NCBI RefSeq assembly: GCF_902729355.1
Contig: NZ_CACVCC010000025.1
Span: 1-33,315, forward strand
Source: Streptococcus sp. S784/96/1
GTDB taxonomy: Bacteria > Bacillota > Bacilli > Lactobacillales > Streptococcaceae
DNA length: 33,315 nt
Direction: 5' to 3'
The translations under genes were made by a program, and so were the position numbers. Shown here one piece after another: positions 1 to 8,789 of the stretch. The notes under the pieces are model-generated. The model was not told the origin of the DNA. It ran no database searches and was given only the letters and a program-made list of their open reading frames with translations. Numbering within the stretch: position 1 is the stretch's first letter; each line of letters starts with the position of its first letter.

Positions 1-379
1 TTCACCAAAAGTGGATCCACGAGGTTTGTCAGATGAAGTGTTTAACAAACTCTTCACAACGGATAAGCCAGTTATCTTTGGTTTCCATGGCTATGAAGGG
101 ATGATTCGTGACCTCTTCTTTGACCGTGCCAACCATAATGTTTATATCCATGGTTACCGTGAAAATGGCGATATCACAACGCCATTTGATATGCGAGTGA
201 TGTCAGAGATGGATCGCTTCCATATTGCCAAAGATGGGGCCCAAGCTGCACTAGGAGACAGGGCGTCAGCCTTTGCCCAAGAAATGGACGAGAAGGTTGC
301 TTACCATACCGCTTACATCCGAGAAAACGGAGATGACATCCCAGAAGTCCGGGATTGGAAGTGGGAGAATATTAATTAA
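1..379 (+). CDS. xfp: Phosphoketolase, C-terminal fragment (5' end outside window)
   Basis: The open frame enters from the left edge (first full codon at base 2) and ends with TAA at 377-379. The roughly 125 residues match the C-terminal domain of xylulose-5-phosphate/fructose-6-phosphate phosphoketolase, including the stretches [13 protein letters not shown] and [17 protein letters not shown]. The enzyme is cytoplasmic and thiamine-diphosphate dependent; it splits the sugar phosphate with inorganic phosphate to give acetyl phosphate and a triose or tetrose phosphate. Acetyl phosphate is the substrate of the acetate kinases encoded 5 kb downstream. An internal GTG at 11 and ATG at 33 are not real starts, because the protein continues upstream. 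A strong terminator follows directly. Confidence 0.9.
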   Translation, partial: SPKVDPRGLSDEVFNKLFTTDKPVIFGFHGYEGMIRDLFFDRANHNVYIHGYRENGDITTPFDMRVMSEMDRFHIAKDGAQAALGDRASAFAQEMDEKVAYHTAYIRENGDDIPEVRDWKWENIN

Positions 380-384
380 AACAC

Positions 385-416
385 AAAAAATCTTGTCCTT
401 GCGGCAAGATTTTTTT
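385..416 (+). terminator. Intrinsic terminator after phosphoketolase
   Basis: The inverted repeat AAATCTTG / CAAGATTT encloses a 9-nt loop and runs into a T tract. It ends the upstream gene and separates it from the comG promoter, whose combox lies only 8 bases further on; the T-rich end may double as the T-rich upstream part of that promoter. Confidence 0.9.
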
Positions 417-423
417 GCGTCCT

Positions 424-431
424 TACGAATA
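424..431 (+). promoter_or_regulatory. Combox (SigX/ComX box) for the comG operon
   Basis: TACGAATA is an exact match to the streptococcal late-competence box recognised by the alternative sigma factor ComX/SigX. It lies 19 bases before the comGA ATG, with a T-rich run just upstream. This placement is typical for comYA/cglA, so the operon should be transcribed only during competence. Confidence 0.9.
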
Positions 432-449
432 GTTAGGTAAGGAGGCGTT

Positions 450-1403
450 ATGGTACAAGAACTTGCAAAGGAAATTATCCAAAAGGCGGTAGAGTTAGAT
501 GCGCAGGATATTTATCTGTTACCTAGGGAAATTGATTATGAACTTTATATGCGAATTGGTGATGAGAGACGCTTTATGGGAGAGTATGACAAAGACAAGA
601 TAGCGAGTCTTATCAGTCATTTTAAGTTTGTATCTGGTATGAATGTCGGTGAAAAGCGGCGTAGTCAGCTTGGTTCCTGTGATTATGAACTCAATAGTGA
701 GGAGAAAGTTAGTCTAAGATTATCAAGTGTGGGTGACTATCGTGGTCAAGAAAGCTTGGTCATTCGTATTCTTTTTAGCGGACGGATTGAGCTCAAATAC
801 TGGTTTGATGGGCTTAATAAGCTTAAGGAAAAATTATCTGGTCGAGGGCTTTACCTTTTTTCGGGCCCCGTTGGAAGTGGCAAAACTACCTTGATGCATC
901 AGTTGGTCGCTGAACGTTTTTTAGGCCAGCAGGTCATTTCCATTGAAGACCCTGTAGAAATTAAAGACCCCTCCATGCTTCAGTTACAACTCAATGATAG
1001 TATTGGCATGACTTATGATGCTTTGATAAAGCTGTCGCTCCGTCATCGACCAGATGTTCTGATTATTGGTGAAATTCGTGATAGTGAAACGGCGCGTGCG
1101 GTTATCAGGGCTAGTCTAACAGGAACCGTTGTCTTTTCAACCATTCACGCTAAAAGTATTCCAGGAGTCTATGCTAGATTATTAGAATTAGGGGCATCAC
1201 CAGAAGAACTTCACAACAGTTTACGAGGGATTGCTTATCAACGTCTCATCGGGAAAGGAGGGATTATTGACTATGCCGAAGACCATTTCCAAAACCACAA
1301 GCCAGACCAGTGGAATGACCAAATTGATCAGCTGGTTGCAGACGGACATCTCACTTTTGAAGAAGGAAAAATCGAAAAGATTACGGCTGAAAGACCAGCG
1401 TAA
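450..1403 (+). CDS. comGA: Competence pilus assembly ATPase ComGA (ComYA)
   Basis: This is a 317-residue type II/IV secretion ATPase that powers assembly of the competence pseudopilus at the inner face of the membrane. A Walker A motif GPVGSGKT lies at residues 139-146, a Walker B region DVLIIGEIRD near 202-211, and the GspE/PilT-type stretch VFSTIHAKS follows. The ATG at 450 has a strong AAGGAGG site. It is the first gene of the comG operon behind the combox. Its 3' end overlaps the likely comGB start by about 90 bases. Length and motifs look intact, so the operon is probably functional. Confidence 0.95.
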   Translation: MVQELAKEIIQKAVELDAQDIYLLPREIDYELYMRIGDERRFMGEYDKDKIASLISHFKFVSGMNVGEKRRSQLGSCDYELNSEEKVSLRLSSVGDYRGQESLVIRILFSGRIELKYWFDGLNKLKEKLSGRGLYLFSGPVGSGKTTLMHQLVAERFLGQQVISIEDPVEIKDPSMLQLQLNDSIGMTYDALIKLSLRHRPDVLIIGEIRDSETARAVIRASLTGTVVFSTIHAKSIPGVYARLLELGASPEELHNSLRGIAYQRLIGKGGIIDYAEDHFQNHKPDQWNDQIDQLVADGHLTFEEGKIEKITAERPA

Positions 1404-2358
1404 GGTTATTCAGCTCTTCGCTAATCTGATGAGCGCAGGTTTTAACTTAACTGAAATGGTTAGTTTTTTAGAGCGGAGTCAACTGCTACCGACCAAACAA
1501 ACCAAACAAATGCGGCAAAGTTTGCTGAATGGCCGTGGTATGGCAGATATGTTGGTAGAGCTAGGTTTCTCAGATGAAGTGGTGACCCAGCTTTCCTTGG
1601 CAGAAATCCACGGTAACACCCTAACAAGTTTGCAAAAAATTGATAGCTACCTTGCCAATCTCACCCAGGTTAAGAAAAAATTGATTGAGGTAGCGACTTA
1701 TCCAGTGATTTTACTTAGTTTTCTCGTTCTGATTATGCTAGGATTAAAAAACTACCTTCTACCTCAACTGGAAAATGGCAACTGGGCAACGACCCTCATT
1801 AGCGATTTCCCTGTTATATTTCTAGGAACATTTTTGGCGGTTCTGATTTTTATTTTCGTGACTCTTTTCATAGCGAAAAGACAGAGTCGCCTAAAAGTTT
1901 GGAGCTTCCTGTCACGGTTTCCTTTTTTGGGAAAAGCGGTGCAGCTTTATCTAACGGCCTATTATGCTAGAGAATGGGGAAATCTTATCGGACAAGGAGT
2001 GGAGTTGGCACAGATTACCCAACTCATGCAAGAACAGAAGTCTCTGCTATTTCAAGAAATTGGAAAAGATATGGAAGAAGCTCTCTTATCAGGACGTGAT
2101 TTTCATCAAAAAGTGCTTGATTATCCCTTTTTCTTACGGGAACTCTCTCTCATCATCGAATATGGTGAGGTTAAATCCAAGCTGGGAAGCGAGCTAGATA
2201 TTTTTGCTGAGGAGACTTGGACAACCTTCTTTTACAAGTTGACTAAGAGTACACAAATCATTCAACCAATAATCTTTATTTTTGTCGCACTGATGATCGT
2301 TATGATTTATGCGGCCATGCTATTACCAATGTATGAAAATATGGGAGGATATTTTTAA
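1315..2358 (+). CDS. comGB: Competence pilus inner-membrane platform protein ComGB (ComYB)
   Basis: This is a GspF/PilC-type membrane protein that forms the platform on which the pseudopilus is assembled. Hydrophobic segments lie around the middle (VILLSFLVLIMLGL and the following LGTFLAVLIFIFVTLF) and at the C-terminus (IIFIFVALMIVMIYAAMLL). The open frame extends upstream to 1231, but family members begin with an MxKLIxxLxxDISLL-like sequence. That favours ATG 1315 (MTKLISWLQTDISLLKK), giving 347 residues. No good ribosome-binding site precedes this ATG, so translation is probably coupled to comGA, which it overlaps. The stop TAA shares its last A with the comGC ATG. Confidence 0.88.
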   Translation: MTKLISWLQTDISLLKKEKSKRLRLKDQRKVIQLFANLMSAGFNLTEMVSFLERSQLLPTKQTKQMRQSLLNGRGMADMLVELGFSDEVVTQLSLAEIHGNTLTSLQKIDSYLANLTQVKKKLIEVATYPVILLSFLVLIMLGLKNYLLPQLENGNWATTLISDFPVIFLGTFLAVLIFIFVTLFIAKRQSRLKVWSFLSRFPFLGKAVQLYLTAYYAREWGNLIGQGVELAQITQLMQEQKSLLFQEIGKDMEEALLSGRDFHQKVLDYPFFLRELSLIIEYGEVKSKLGSELDIFAEETWTTFFYKLTKSTQIIQPIIFIFVALMIVMIYAAMLLPMYENMGGYF

Positions 2359-2654
2359 TGAAAAAACGATTTCAAAATCTTAAACACGCAACCGTACAAG
2401 CTTTTACTCTGGCAGAAATGTTAGTGGTCCTTTTAATCATCAGTGTTTTGATGCTCTTATTTGTACCAAATTTAACCAAACAAAAGGATGTCATTCAATC
2501 AAAAGGGAATGCTGCTGTGGTTAAAGTAGTTGAAAGCCAAATGGAAATGTACAAGTTGGAGCACGATCAGGCTGCTAGTGCTGAAACGTTGGCAGAGAAA
2601 GGTTACATTACACAAGATCAATTGAAGGCCTACAATGCTAAGAAAAACTCTTGA
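2358..2654 (+). CDS. comGC: Major competence pseudopilin ComGC (ComYC)
   Basis: This 98-residue protein is the major subunit of the transformation pilus. The class III prepilin signal is clear: a basic N-terminus, then A15-F16-T-L-A-E20 and a hydrophobic helix (MLVVLLIISVLMLLFVP). Processing by the prepilin peptidase ComC/PilD is expected between A15 and F16, with the conserved Glu at +5. A GGAGG site precedes the ATG within the end of comGB, and the two genes overlap by one base. Confidence 0.94.
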   Translation: MKKRFQNLKHATVQAFTLAEMLVVLLIISVLMLLFVPNLTKQKDVIQSKGNAAVVKVVESQMEMYKLEHDQAASAETLAEKGYITQDQLKAYNAKKNS

Positions 2655-3042
2655 AGCATTTACCTTATTAGAAAGCCTTATTAGCCTTTTAATCATCAGT
2701 TTTCTAGTCATAACTCTTTCGGGATCGGTTCAAGGCATTTTTCAAGATGTAGAAGAGAAGTTGTTTTTCCTCTCTTTTGAAAATCTCTACTGTGATAGCC
2801 AACAGTTAGCTGTGGCACAAAAGAGTGACTTGCAGTTGACACTAACCTCACAAGAGATTAGTAATGGGATAACCAAGCTCTCTCTACCTCAAAGCGTCAG
2901 CCTTTTAGAAGAAAAAACAATTGTATTTGATGTAAAAGGTGGCAACCATAGTTTGACTAAGATTAATTTTGCAACTGCTGATAAAACAATCACCTACCAG
3001 TTGTATCTAGGGAGTGGTAAATATCAAAAAACGACACGTTAA
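2635..3042 (+). CDS. comGD: Minor competence pseudopilin ComGD (ComYD)
   Basis: This 135-residue minor pseudopilin is predicted to prime or cap the competence pilus. The prepilin motif EAF9TLLE13 is followed by a hydrophobic helix (SLISLLIISFLVITLSG). The ATG at 2635 lies inside the end of comGC (20-base overlap), as usual in this operon. The C-terminal half is variable and carries no recognisable motif. Confidence 0.9.
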   Translation: MLRKTLEAFTLLESLISLLIISFLVITLSGSVQGIFQDVEEKLFFLSFENLYCDSQQLAVAQKSDLQLTLTSQEISNGITKLSLPQSVSLLEEKTIVFDVKGGNHSLTKINFATADKTITYQLYLGSGKYQKTTR

Positions 3043-3307
3043 GGCTTATATTTTGCTGGAAAGCTTAATAGCATTAGGGGTTCTTGTCACCATTGTAGCT
3101 TTGGTTCTCAATCAGATTAATCGTAATCATGAGCACCTCATTAAGAGACTTCATGAGCAAGAGGTTTTAATGGTAGCGACAATGGCGGTGCAAACTAAAC
3201 AGTCTCATTTACCCCTAAATGGTGTATCGGTTGATGTAGTCAGAACAAAGGCGGGGCTTTTGGTAACAGAAAATGGAAAAGAGGTTATTTATCTTGAGAA
3301 AAATTAA
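3014..3307 (+). CDS. comGE: Minor competence pseudopilin ComGE (ComYE)
   Basis: This 97-residue protein has a basic N-terminus, A11-Y12-I-L-L-E16 as prepilin cleavage site, and a hydrophobic helix (SLIALGVLVTIVALVLNQI). The start is a GTG at 3014 behind a GGGAG sequence within comGD. A minor pilin role is inferred from position and signal; the remainder has no distinctive motif. Confidence 0.85.
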   Translation: MVNIKKRHVKAYILLESLIALGVLVTIVALVLNQINRNHEHLIKRLHEQEVLMVATMAVQTKQSHLPLNGVSVDVVRTKAGLLVTENGKEVIYLEKN

Positions 3308-3728
3308 GTTACCTGCCTTTACGCTATTAGAATGTTTAGTTTCTTTATTAGTTATTATTGGGTCTGTGCAAGTTTATCAAGGCTTGACGCAGGTATTATC
3401 CAGTCAAGTTCATTACTTATCGGATAAGCGTCAGGAAGAATGGCTTCTTTTTTGCCAACAATTACAAGCTGAATTTGAAGGTGCAAAAGTGATAAAGCTT
3501 GACAACAATAAGCTCTACCTGTCTCAGAGAGGTCAGCGTTTAGCCTTTGGTCAATCAAAAAAGGGTGACTTTCGAAAGACAAATGCTAATGGGAGAGGTT
3601 ATCAACCTATGATTTTTGGATTGAAGAGCTCAGCTATTTCCCAAAATGGTAATCTAATAACGATCAATTTAACCTTTGAGGGAGAGTTAGAAAGGAGTTT
3701 TATCTATGCTTTTGAAAAAGAAAGTTAA
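3273..3728 (+). CDS. comGF: Minor competence pseudopilin ComGF (ComYF)
   Basis: This 151-residue protein has the prepilin-like sequence PAF16TLLE20 followed by a hydrophobic helix (CLVSLLVIIGSVQVY). The ATG at 3273 overlaps the end of comGE; a TTG near 3293 (LRKIKLPAF...) is an alternative start with a more typical short leader. ComGF proteins form part of the minor-pilin complex of the transformation pilus. Confidence 0.87.
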   Translation: MEKRLFILRKIKLPAFTLLECLVSLLVIIGSVQVYQGLTQVLSSQVHYLSDKRQEEWLLFCQQLQAEFEGAKVIKLDNNKLYLSQRGQRLAFGQSKKGDFRKTNANGRGYQPMIFGLKSSAISQNGNLITINLTFEGELERSFIYAFEKES

Positions 3729-4263
3729 GGCAGGAGTGCTCCTCTACGCCCTGTTGATGTCTGCTATCTTTGCTCTACTTTTGCAGTTTTATCTTGGCCG
3801 AGTGCAGGCAGCAGAACGCCAGAATCATGTTCAATTACTAGCTTCTAAAGCCTATCTCATTGCTCAAATAACTTTGGATGAAGCGACTGAGAAAAGCGGT
3901 AGGTTACAGTTATCTCATGGGACTAGCTATTGGGAACGAAAGGGAGAAAAAGTAGCAGTTTCCGTCAGTCTACCAGATGGTCATGTATACCATTATGATT
4001 TCATAAAAGATGAAGAACAGAAATCAGAACCAGAAAAGAGTGAAAAAGTAGAATCACAAGAAAGCACAAAAATAGTAGTAGAATCCCATTCAGATGATAA
4101 AGAACCACTTACTAAAGAGACCGCATCAGTGACAGATATAAGAGAACAAGTTGAGATAGTAAGTGATGAGGCTATTCAAGAGAAAAGTGAACCTTCACTA
4201 GATACCAATAATAAGCGGAAGATTTTGTCAATCTCTGGCTTTTTTGATATCATAGAACCATGA
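3706..4263 (+). CDS. comGG: Competence protein ComGG (ComYG) with long charged C-terminus
   Basis: This is the last pilin-like gene of the comG operon, 185 residues. The N-terminus (MLLKKKVKAGVLLYALLMSA) has a basic patch and a membrane helix but no Glu at +5, as is usual for ComGG. From about residue 100 the protein becomes highly charged and rich in Glu, Lys and Ser, with no obvious fold. This tail makes it longer than the roughly 100-140 residues I would expect. A GAAAGGAG site precedes the ATG, and the stop overlaps the next gene's ATG. Confidence 0.85.
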   Translation: MLLKKKVKAGVLLYALLMSAIFALLLQFYLGRVQAAERQNHVQLLASKAYLIAQITLDEATEKSGRLQLSHGTSYWERKGEKVAVSVSLPDGHVYHYDFIKDEEQKSEPEKSEKVESQESTKIVVESHSDDKEPLTKETASVTDIREQVEIVSDEAIQEKSEPSLDTNNKRKILSISGFFDIIEP

Positions 4264-5201
4264 ATTTTGAAAAGATTGAAACAGCCTATGAGCTGATTTT
4301 GGAAAATATCCAACTGATTGAAAACGACCTTAAAACTAATATCTATGACGCTTTAATTGAGCAAAATAGTTTTTATCTTGGTGCTGAAGGGGCAACTGAA
4401 ATGGTTGCTAAAAATAATGAGACGTTAAAAGCACTTGACCTCACACAGGAAGAATGGCGCCGTGCCTTCCAATTTATCTTTATCAAGGCTGGGCAGACAG
4501 AAAGTTTGCAGGCAAATCATCAATTTACGCCAGACAGCATCGGTTTTATCCTACTCTTTTTAATGGAGACCCTGACAGATAAGGAACAACTTGATGTCAT
4601 TGAGATTGGTTCGGGAACAGGTAACCTTGCTCATACGTTAGTGACTAATAGCCGTAAACAACTAGATTATATGGGGATTGAACTGGATGATTTGCTGATT
4701 GACCTTTCTGCCTCAATTGCAGATGTCATGGGGTCTAGTGTCAGTTTTGTTCAAGAAGATGCTGTTCGCCCCCAAATCCTAAAAGAGAGCGATGTCATCA
4801 TCAGTGACCTTCCTGTTGGCTATTATCCCAATGATGAGATTGCGCGCCGCTATACAGTAGCTGCCACGGCTGAACATACCTACGCCCACCACCTTCTGAT
4901 GGAACAGTCGCTTAAGTATCTAAAAGCTGATGGGTTAGCATTGTTTTTAGCCCCAACTGACCTTCTGACAAGTCCTCAATCTCCTCTTTTGAAAAAATGG
5001 CTGAGCGGATATGCCAGTGTCCTTGCTGTCATCACATTACCTGAGACTCTCTTTGGACGAAAAGATAAGTCTAAAGCTATCTTTATTTTGCAAAAGCAGA
5101 GCAGTCAAACAAGAGAAGCCTTCGTCTATCCTATAACAGATTTACAAAATCAAGATGTTATAGTAGAGTTTATGACAAAATTCAAAAAATGGTCGGAGTG
5201 A
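4260..5201 (+). CDS. Class I SAM-dependent methyltransferase (adenine-specific DNA methylase-like, YtxK family)
   Basis: This 313-residue protein belongs to the family of N6-adenine methylase-like proteins that sit between comGG and ackA in many streptococci. Motif I is IEIGSGTGNL at residues 114-123. The catalytic-type motif is SDLPVGYYP at about 182-190, a variant of the (N/D)PPY signature of adenine methylases. Target-recognition sequences are not apparent, so the substrate is unknown. The ATG overlaps the comGG stop by four bases, so it is probably co-transcribed with the competence operon. Whether it acts on DNA during transformation is not established. Confidence 0.82.
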   Translation: MNFEKIETAYELILENIQLIENDLKTNIYDALIEQNSFYLGAEGATEMVAKNNETLKALDLTQEEWRRAFQFIFIKAGQTESLQANHQFTPDSIGFILLFLMETLTDKEQLDVIEIGSGTGNLAHTLVTNSRKQLDYMGIELDDLLIDLSASIADVMGSSVSFVQEDAVRPQILKESDVIISDLPVGYYPNDEIARRYTVAATAEHTYAHHLLMEQSLKYLKADGLALFLAPTDLLTSPQSPLLKKWLSGYASVLAVITLPETLFGRKDKSKAIFILQKQSSQTREAFVYPITDLQNQDVIVEFMTKFKKWSE

Positions 5202-5205
5202 CTAT

Positions 5206-5234
5206 GTGAAATTTGAACAAGAATGTGATAGAAT
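5206..5234 (+). promoter_or_regulatory. ackA: Putative promoter of ackA
   Basis: An extended -10 (TGATAGAAT, with TAGAAT at 5229-5234) lies about 40 bases before the ackA ATG. The -35 region is weak (GTGAAA at 5206-5211, 17-bp spacing). It would give ackA transcription independent of competence. Confidence 0.45.
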
Positions 5235-5271
5235 AAAAGCAAATCTAGTAAAGAGGTAAATGAGGTAAAAC

Positions 5272-6465
5272 ATGTCAAAAACAATTGCAATCAATGCGGG
5301 AAGTTCAAGCCTAAAATGGCAACTTTATGAAATGCCAGAAGAGGAAGTCTTGGCATCAGGACTAATTGAACGTATTGGATTAAAGGATTCTGTTTCAACA
5401 GTTAAATTTGCTGGTAAAAAAGAAAGTGAAACACTTGATATTCACGATCATCATCAAGCCGTGAAAATCCTTTTAGATGATCTTATCCGCTTTGAAATTA
5501 TTGCTAACTACGATGAAATCACTGGTGTTGGTCACCGTGTTGTTGCTGGTGGTGAGATTTTTAAAGAATCAACAATCATTGGTGAAAAAGAAATCTTAGA
5601 GATTGAAGCACTGAGTGCTCTTGCTCCTCTTCACAACCCAGCTCATGTTGCAGCGATTCGTGCTTTTGAAGAAGTCTTGCCAGAAGTGCTTAATGTTGCT
5701 GTTTTTGACACGGCTTTCCATACAACGATGCCAGCAAAAGCTTATCGTTACCCAGTGCCAAAAGTCTACTATACTGAAAATCAAGTTCGTAAATACGGTG
5801 CACATGGAACAAGTCATTTCTATGTGTCACAAGAAGCAGCTAACTACCTTGGTAAACCTGTTGAAGAGTTGAAAGTGATTACAGCTCACATCGGAAATGG
5901 TGTCTCAATTACTGCTGTGGATGGTGGTAAGTCTGTAGACACCTCAATGGGCTTCACACCACTTGCAGGTCCTATGATGGGAACACGTTCAGGTGATATT
6001 GACCCGGCCTTGATTCCTTACTTGGTGGCTGAACGTCCTGAATTGGCAGATGCAGCAGCTGTTGTTAATGCTTTAAACAAAGAATCTGGATTACTTGGTA
6101 TTTCTGGAAAATCAAGTGATATGCGTGATATCATTGCAGGGTATGAATCTGGCGATGAAGATGCAACGCTTGCTTTTGAAATGTACATTGACCGTTTGAA
6201 AAAATATATCGCTCAATACTTTGGTGTCTTAAATGGTGCAGATGCACTTGTCTTTACAGCTGGTGTTGGTGAAAACTCTGCTCCAGTTCGTCAAGCAGTT
6301 GTTGAAGGATTGACATGGTTTGGTATGGAACTTGATCCAGAAAAGAATGTCTTTGGAGCAGTCGGTGAAATTTCAACAGCTGATTCTAAAGTCAAAGTTT
6401 TGGTTATTCCAACCGATGAAGAACTTGTGATTGCGCGTGACGTAGAACGCCTTAAAACAAAGTAA
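5272..6465 (+). CDS. ackA: Acetate kinase, first paralogue
   Basis: This full-length 397-residue cytoplasmic acetate kinase interconverts acetyl phosphate plus ADP with acetate plus ATP. The N-terminal phosphate-binding signature is [10 protein letters not shown]. Conserved active-site positions are R89 (GHRVVAGG), D146 (FDTAFH), H178/H182 (HGTSH), R239 (GTRSGDIDP) and the C-terminal TDEE. A GAGGTAAA site precedes the ATG. It follows the methyltransferase by 70 bases and is followed by a terminator and a second ackA. With phosphoketolase and Pta-derived acetyl phosphate it yields ATP in mixed-acid metabolism. Confidence 0.96.
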   Translation: MSKTIAINAGSSSLKWQLYEMPEEEVLASGLIERIGLKDSVSTVKFAGKKESETLDIHDHHQAVKILLDDLIRFEIIANYDEITGVGHRVVAGGEIFKESTIIGEKEILEIEALSALAPLHNPAHVAAIRAFEEVLPEVLNVAVFDTAFHTTMPAKAYRYPVPKVYYTENQVRKYGAHGTSHFYVSQEAANYLGKPVEELKVITAHIGNGVSITAVDGGKSVDTSMGFTPLAGPMMGTRSGDIDPALIPYLVAERPELADAAAVVNALNKESGLLGISGKSSDMRDIIAGYESGDEDATLAFEMYIDRLKKYIAQYFGVLNGADALVFTAGVGENSAPVRQAVVEGLTWFGMELDPEKNVFGAVGEISTADSKVKVLVIPTDEELVIARDVERLKTK

Positions 6466-6476
6466 GTATTAAAATT

Positions 6477-6515
6477 AGCAAAAAAGCTCAGTTGTCAGGA
6501 CTGGGCGTTTTTGCT
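6477..6515 (+). terminator. Terminator between the two ackA genes
   Basis: The arms AGCAAAAA-GCTCAGT and ACTGGGC-TTTTTGCT form a hairpin with one G-T pair and a T5 run. The right arm contains the spacer of the next gene's promoter, so terminator and promoter share the same DNA. Confidence 0.8.
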
Positions 6516-6520
6516 ATAAT
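6492..6520 (+). promoter_or_regulatory. Promoter of second ackA
   Basis: TTGTCA (6492-6497) and TATAAT (6515-6520) are separated by 17 bases, a near-consensus sigma-70 promoter. It is embedded in the terminator hairpin of the preceding gene. A transcription start is expected near 6527. Confidence 0.8.
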
Positions 6521-6528
6521 GAAAATAA

Positions 6529-6543
6529 AAGAAAACGTTTACG
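6529..6543 (+). promoter_or_regulatory. Putative cre (CcpA) site at second ackA start
   Basis: AAGAAAACGTTTACG resembles the catabolite-responsive element core (GAAAACG-TTTAC). It starts a couple of bases downstream of the expected transcription start, a position where bound CcpA would repress. Activation sites in other Firmicute ackA genes lie upstream of the promoter. Confidence 0.6.
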
Positions 6544-6556
6544 GAGAGGTGATTTG

Positions 6557-7753
6557 ATGTCAAAAACAATTGCAATTAATGCTGGGAGTTCAAGCCTTAA
6601 ATGGCAACTCTATAAAATGCCAGAAGAGGAAGTGTTAGCTGCCGGTATCGTCGAACGCATTGGGCTCAAAGATTCGATTGTGACTGTAAAATTTGATGGT
6701 AAAAAAGAAACGCAAATCTTAGATATTGCAGACCATATTCAAGCAGTTAAAATCTTACTTGATGACCTTATTCGTTTTGAAATTATTGCAAGTTACGATG
6801 AAATTACAGGTGTTGGTCACCGTGTTGTAGCGGGTGGTGAAGACTTCCAAGAATCTGTTCTTATTGATGAAGACGCTCTTTTGAAAATAGAAGCATTATC
6901 AGCACTCGCACCGCTTCACAATCCAGCTAATGCAGCAGGTATTCGTGCGTTTAAGGAAGTTTTACCAGATATTATTTCTGTAGCAGTCTTTGACACAGCT
7001 TTCCATACAACGATGCAGCCCCATACCTATCTTTATCCGATTCCACAAAAATATTATACGGACTACAAAGTGCGTAAGTATGGTGCACATGGAACCAGTC
7101 ACTATTATGTGGCACAAGAAGCTGCAAAATATCTTGGACGACCATTAGAAGAATTAAAACTCATTACAGCTCATATCGGTAATGGTGTGTCAATCACAGC
7201 TAACTATCATGGTCATTCTATTGATACTTCGATGGGCTTCACACCGCTTGCGGGACCAATGATGGGAACACGTTCTGGAGATATTGACCCTGCCATTATC
7301 CCTTACTTGGTTGAGCATGACCCAGAGCTTAAAGATGCAGCAGCAGTAGTGAATATGCTCAATAAACAATCAGGACTTCTAGGGGTATCAGGATTTTCAA
7401 GTGATATGCGTGATATTGAAGATGGCCTTCAGCGTAAGGATAAAGATGCAGTACTAGCTTACAATGTTTTTGTTGATCGTATCAAGAAATTCATCGGTCA
7501 ATACCTAGCTGTGTTGAACGGTGCGGATGCCATTGTCTTTACAGCTGGGATGGGAGAGAATGGTCCCCTAATGCGTCAAGATGTTATTGAAGGATTGTCT
7601 TGGTTTGGTATGCGTATTGATCCAGAGAAGAACGAATCTCGTGGTATCTCAGGCGATATTTCAACGCCAGATTCAAAAGTGAAAGTTCTTGTGATTCCTA
7701 CTGACGAAGAATTAGTGATTGCGCGTGATGTAGAGCGCTTAAAAAATCAATAA
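6557..7753 (+). CDS. ackA2: Acetate kinase, second paralogue
   Basis: This 398-residue acetate kinase is closely similar to the preceding one along its whole length and keeps the same signatures ([42 protein letters not shown]). The ATG at 6557 is chosen over the TTG at 6554 because it gives the family N-terminus and a good distance to the GGAGAGGTG site. Both copies appear active by motif. Tandem acetate kinases are known in Lactococcus lactis, so the arrangement is not unique, but the second copy has its own promoter and a cre site. A bidirectional terminator follows. Confidence 0.95.
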   Translation: MSKTIAINAGSSSLKWQLYKMPEEEVLAAGIVERIGLKDSIVTVKFDGKKETQILDIADHIQAVKILLDDLIRFEIIASYDEITGVGHRVVAGGEDFQESVLIDEDALLKIEALSALAPLHNPANAAGIRAFKEVLPDIISVAVFDTAFHTTMQPHTYLYPIPQKYYTDYKVRKYGAHGTSHYYVAQEAAKYLGRPLEELKLITAHIGNGVSITANYHGHSIDTSMGFTPLAGPMMGTRSGDIDPAIIPYLVEHDPELKDAAAVVNMLNKQSGLLGVSGFSSDMRDIEDGLQRKDKDAVLAYNVFVDRIKKFIGQYLAVLNGADAIVFTAGMGENGPLMRQDVIEGLSWFGMRIDPEKNESRGISGDISTPDSKVKVLVIPTDEELVIARDVERLKNQ

Positions 7754-7757
7754 AGAA

Positions 7758-7800
7758 AAAAGGTTAGCTGATGTTTATTACTGAACTAAGCTAACCTTTT
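7758..7800. terminator. Bidirectional terminator between ackA2 and the peptidase gene
   Basis: Perfect arms AAAAGGTTAGCT and AGCTAACCTTTT flank a 19-nt loop, with A/T runs on both sides. The gene on each strand converges here. Confidence 0.88.
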
Positions 7801-7806
7801 CTTATG

Positions 7807-8763
7807 TCAATGAGTTTTAAACTCGATTGATTGTTTTTGAGTATTAATACTAACCTCTCCACCAATAGTGATGGTAAAAAGTGGTTGAGTGTGGGCAAAG
7901 TCTAGGTCATACATAACAGGTACCTGTTTCAAGATAGGGTGTTTGTCAAAAATGGCCATTAAAATCTCCTGTGTCATCTCAGTTTCTTTAGGGAAACGGC
8001 CAAAGAGGACTGCCTGAGGATTTGGATAAGCCTGTAAGATGGCTGTGAGATGACGGAGAATAATCACATAATTATCATCTTCAGCTTCTTCTAGAAAGAG
8101 AACGTATTTATCAGGTTTTGGAGCATACTCTGTTCCTGTCAGAAGGTTCAGTGTTGAAATGTTGCCACCGATAGCTGTTCCAGAAGCTTTGCCATGATTA
8201 TAAACCTTCCATTCGGTTGGGAAAAAGCTGCGCGGTAAACTTGGGTCGTACCAAGCATCGCTAGACCATTCGGTACTTGGTGTTAGAGCGTATTGTGACT
8301 GAGTAACAGCGTTTAGCCACATCTTACTTTGATACTCCTGGCCCTGTTGCATTTTGAAACTTGAGTAGCTTGGCCCCATATAGGTCTGCATACCAGTTTT
8401 AGCATAGATACCATTGAGGAGAGCCGTTGTGTCAGAATAACCACAGAAAATTTTAGGATTCTGAGCAATTACATCGTAGTTAAGATACGGTAGTAACTCG
8501 TTACAGTTGAATCCACCAATAGTTGTCATAATAGCATCCACTGTCGGATCTGAAAAAGCAGCTTCCAAATCAGAGACGCGACTTTCAATTGACGATGAAA
8601 AGAAGATGTCGTTTTCGAAATAATTTTCCGAAAATGATAGTATAAATCCTAATTCTTCAAGTTTTTCTTTGGCAGCTAAGTTAGCCTCAAATCCACCAAG
8701 ACGTTCGATAGAAGATGACGGACTGACAATACGAATGTGATGACCTTTGGCTAATGTTTTCAT
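7807..8763 (-). CDS. S66-family peptidase (LD-carboxypeptidase / MccF-like)
   Basis: This 318-residue cytoplasmic serine peptidase of the S66 family includes muramoyl-tetrapeptide LD-carboxypeptidases (LdcA) and microcin C immunity proteins (MccF). The nucleophile Ser110 lies in CGYSDTT and the N-terminal RIVSPSS motif is typical. Likely partners of the Ser-Glu-His triad are the FLEEAED region and the His in DFAHTQPLFTI. I chose ATG at 8763 because GGAGG lies at the right distance; an upstream in-frame start near 8775 would overlap that site. Sequence alone does not separate cell-wall recycling from peptide-nucleotide detoxification. Confidence 0.85.
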   Translation of the reverse strand: MKTLAKGHHIRIVSPSSSIERLGGFEANLAAKEKLEELGFILSFSENYFENDIFFSSSIESRVSDLEAAFSDPTVDAIMTTIGGFNCNELLPYLNYDVIAQNPKIFCGYSDTTALLNGIYAKTGMQTYMGPSYSSFKMQQGQEYQSKMWLNAVTQSQYALTPSTEWSSDAWYDPSLPRSFFPTEWKVYNHGKASGTAIGGNISTLNLLTGTEYAPKPDKYVLFLEEAEDDNYVIILRHLTAILQAYPNPQAVLFGRFPKETEMTQEILMAIFDKHPILKQVPVMYDLDFAHTQPLFTITIGGEVSINTQKQSIEFKTH

Positions 8764-8789
8764 AGCAACCTCCAAAAAGATTTTAGACT

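Noticed and set aside
1231..1314. Upstream extension of comGB to a start at 1231
   Set aside because: The added 28 residues are the out-of-frame reading of comGA and are foreign to the ComGB family; ATG 1315 fits better.
5213..5234. TTGAAC paired with TAGAAT as the ackA promoter
   Set aside because: The spacing is only 10 bases; an extended -10 with a weak -35 further upstream is more likely.
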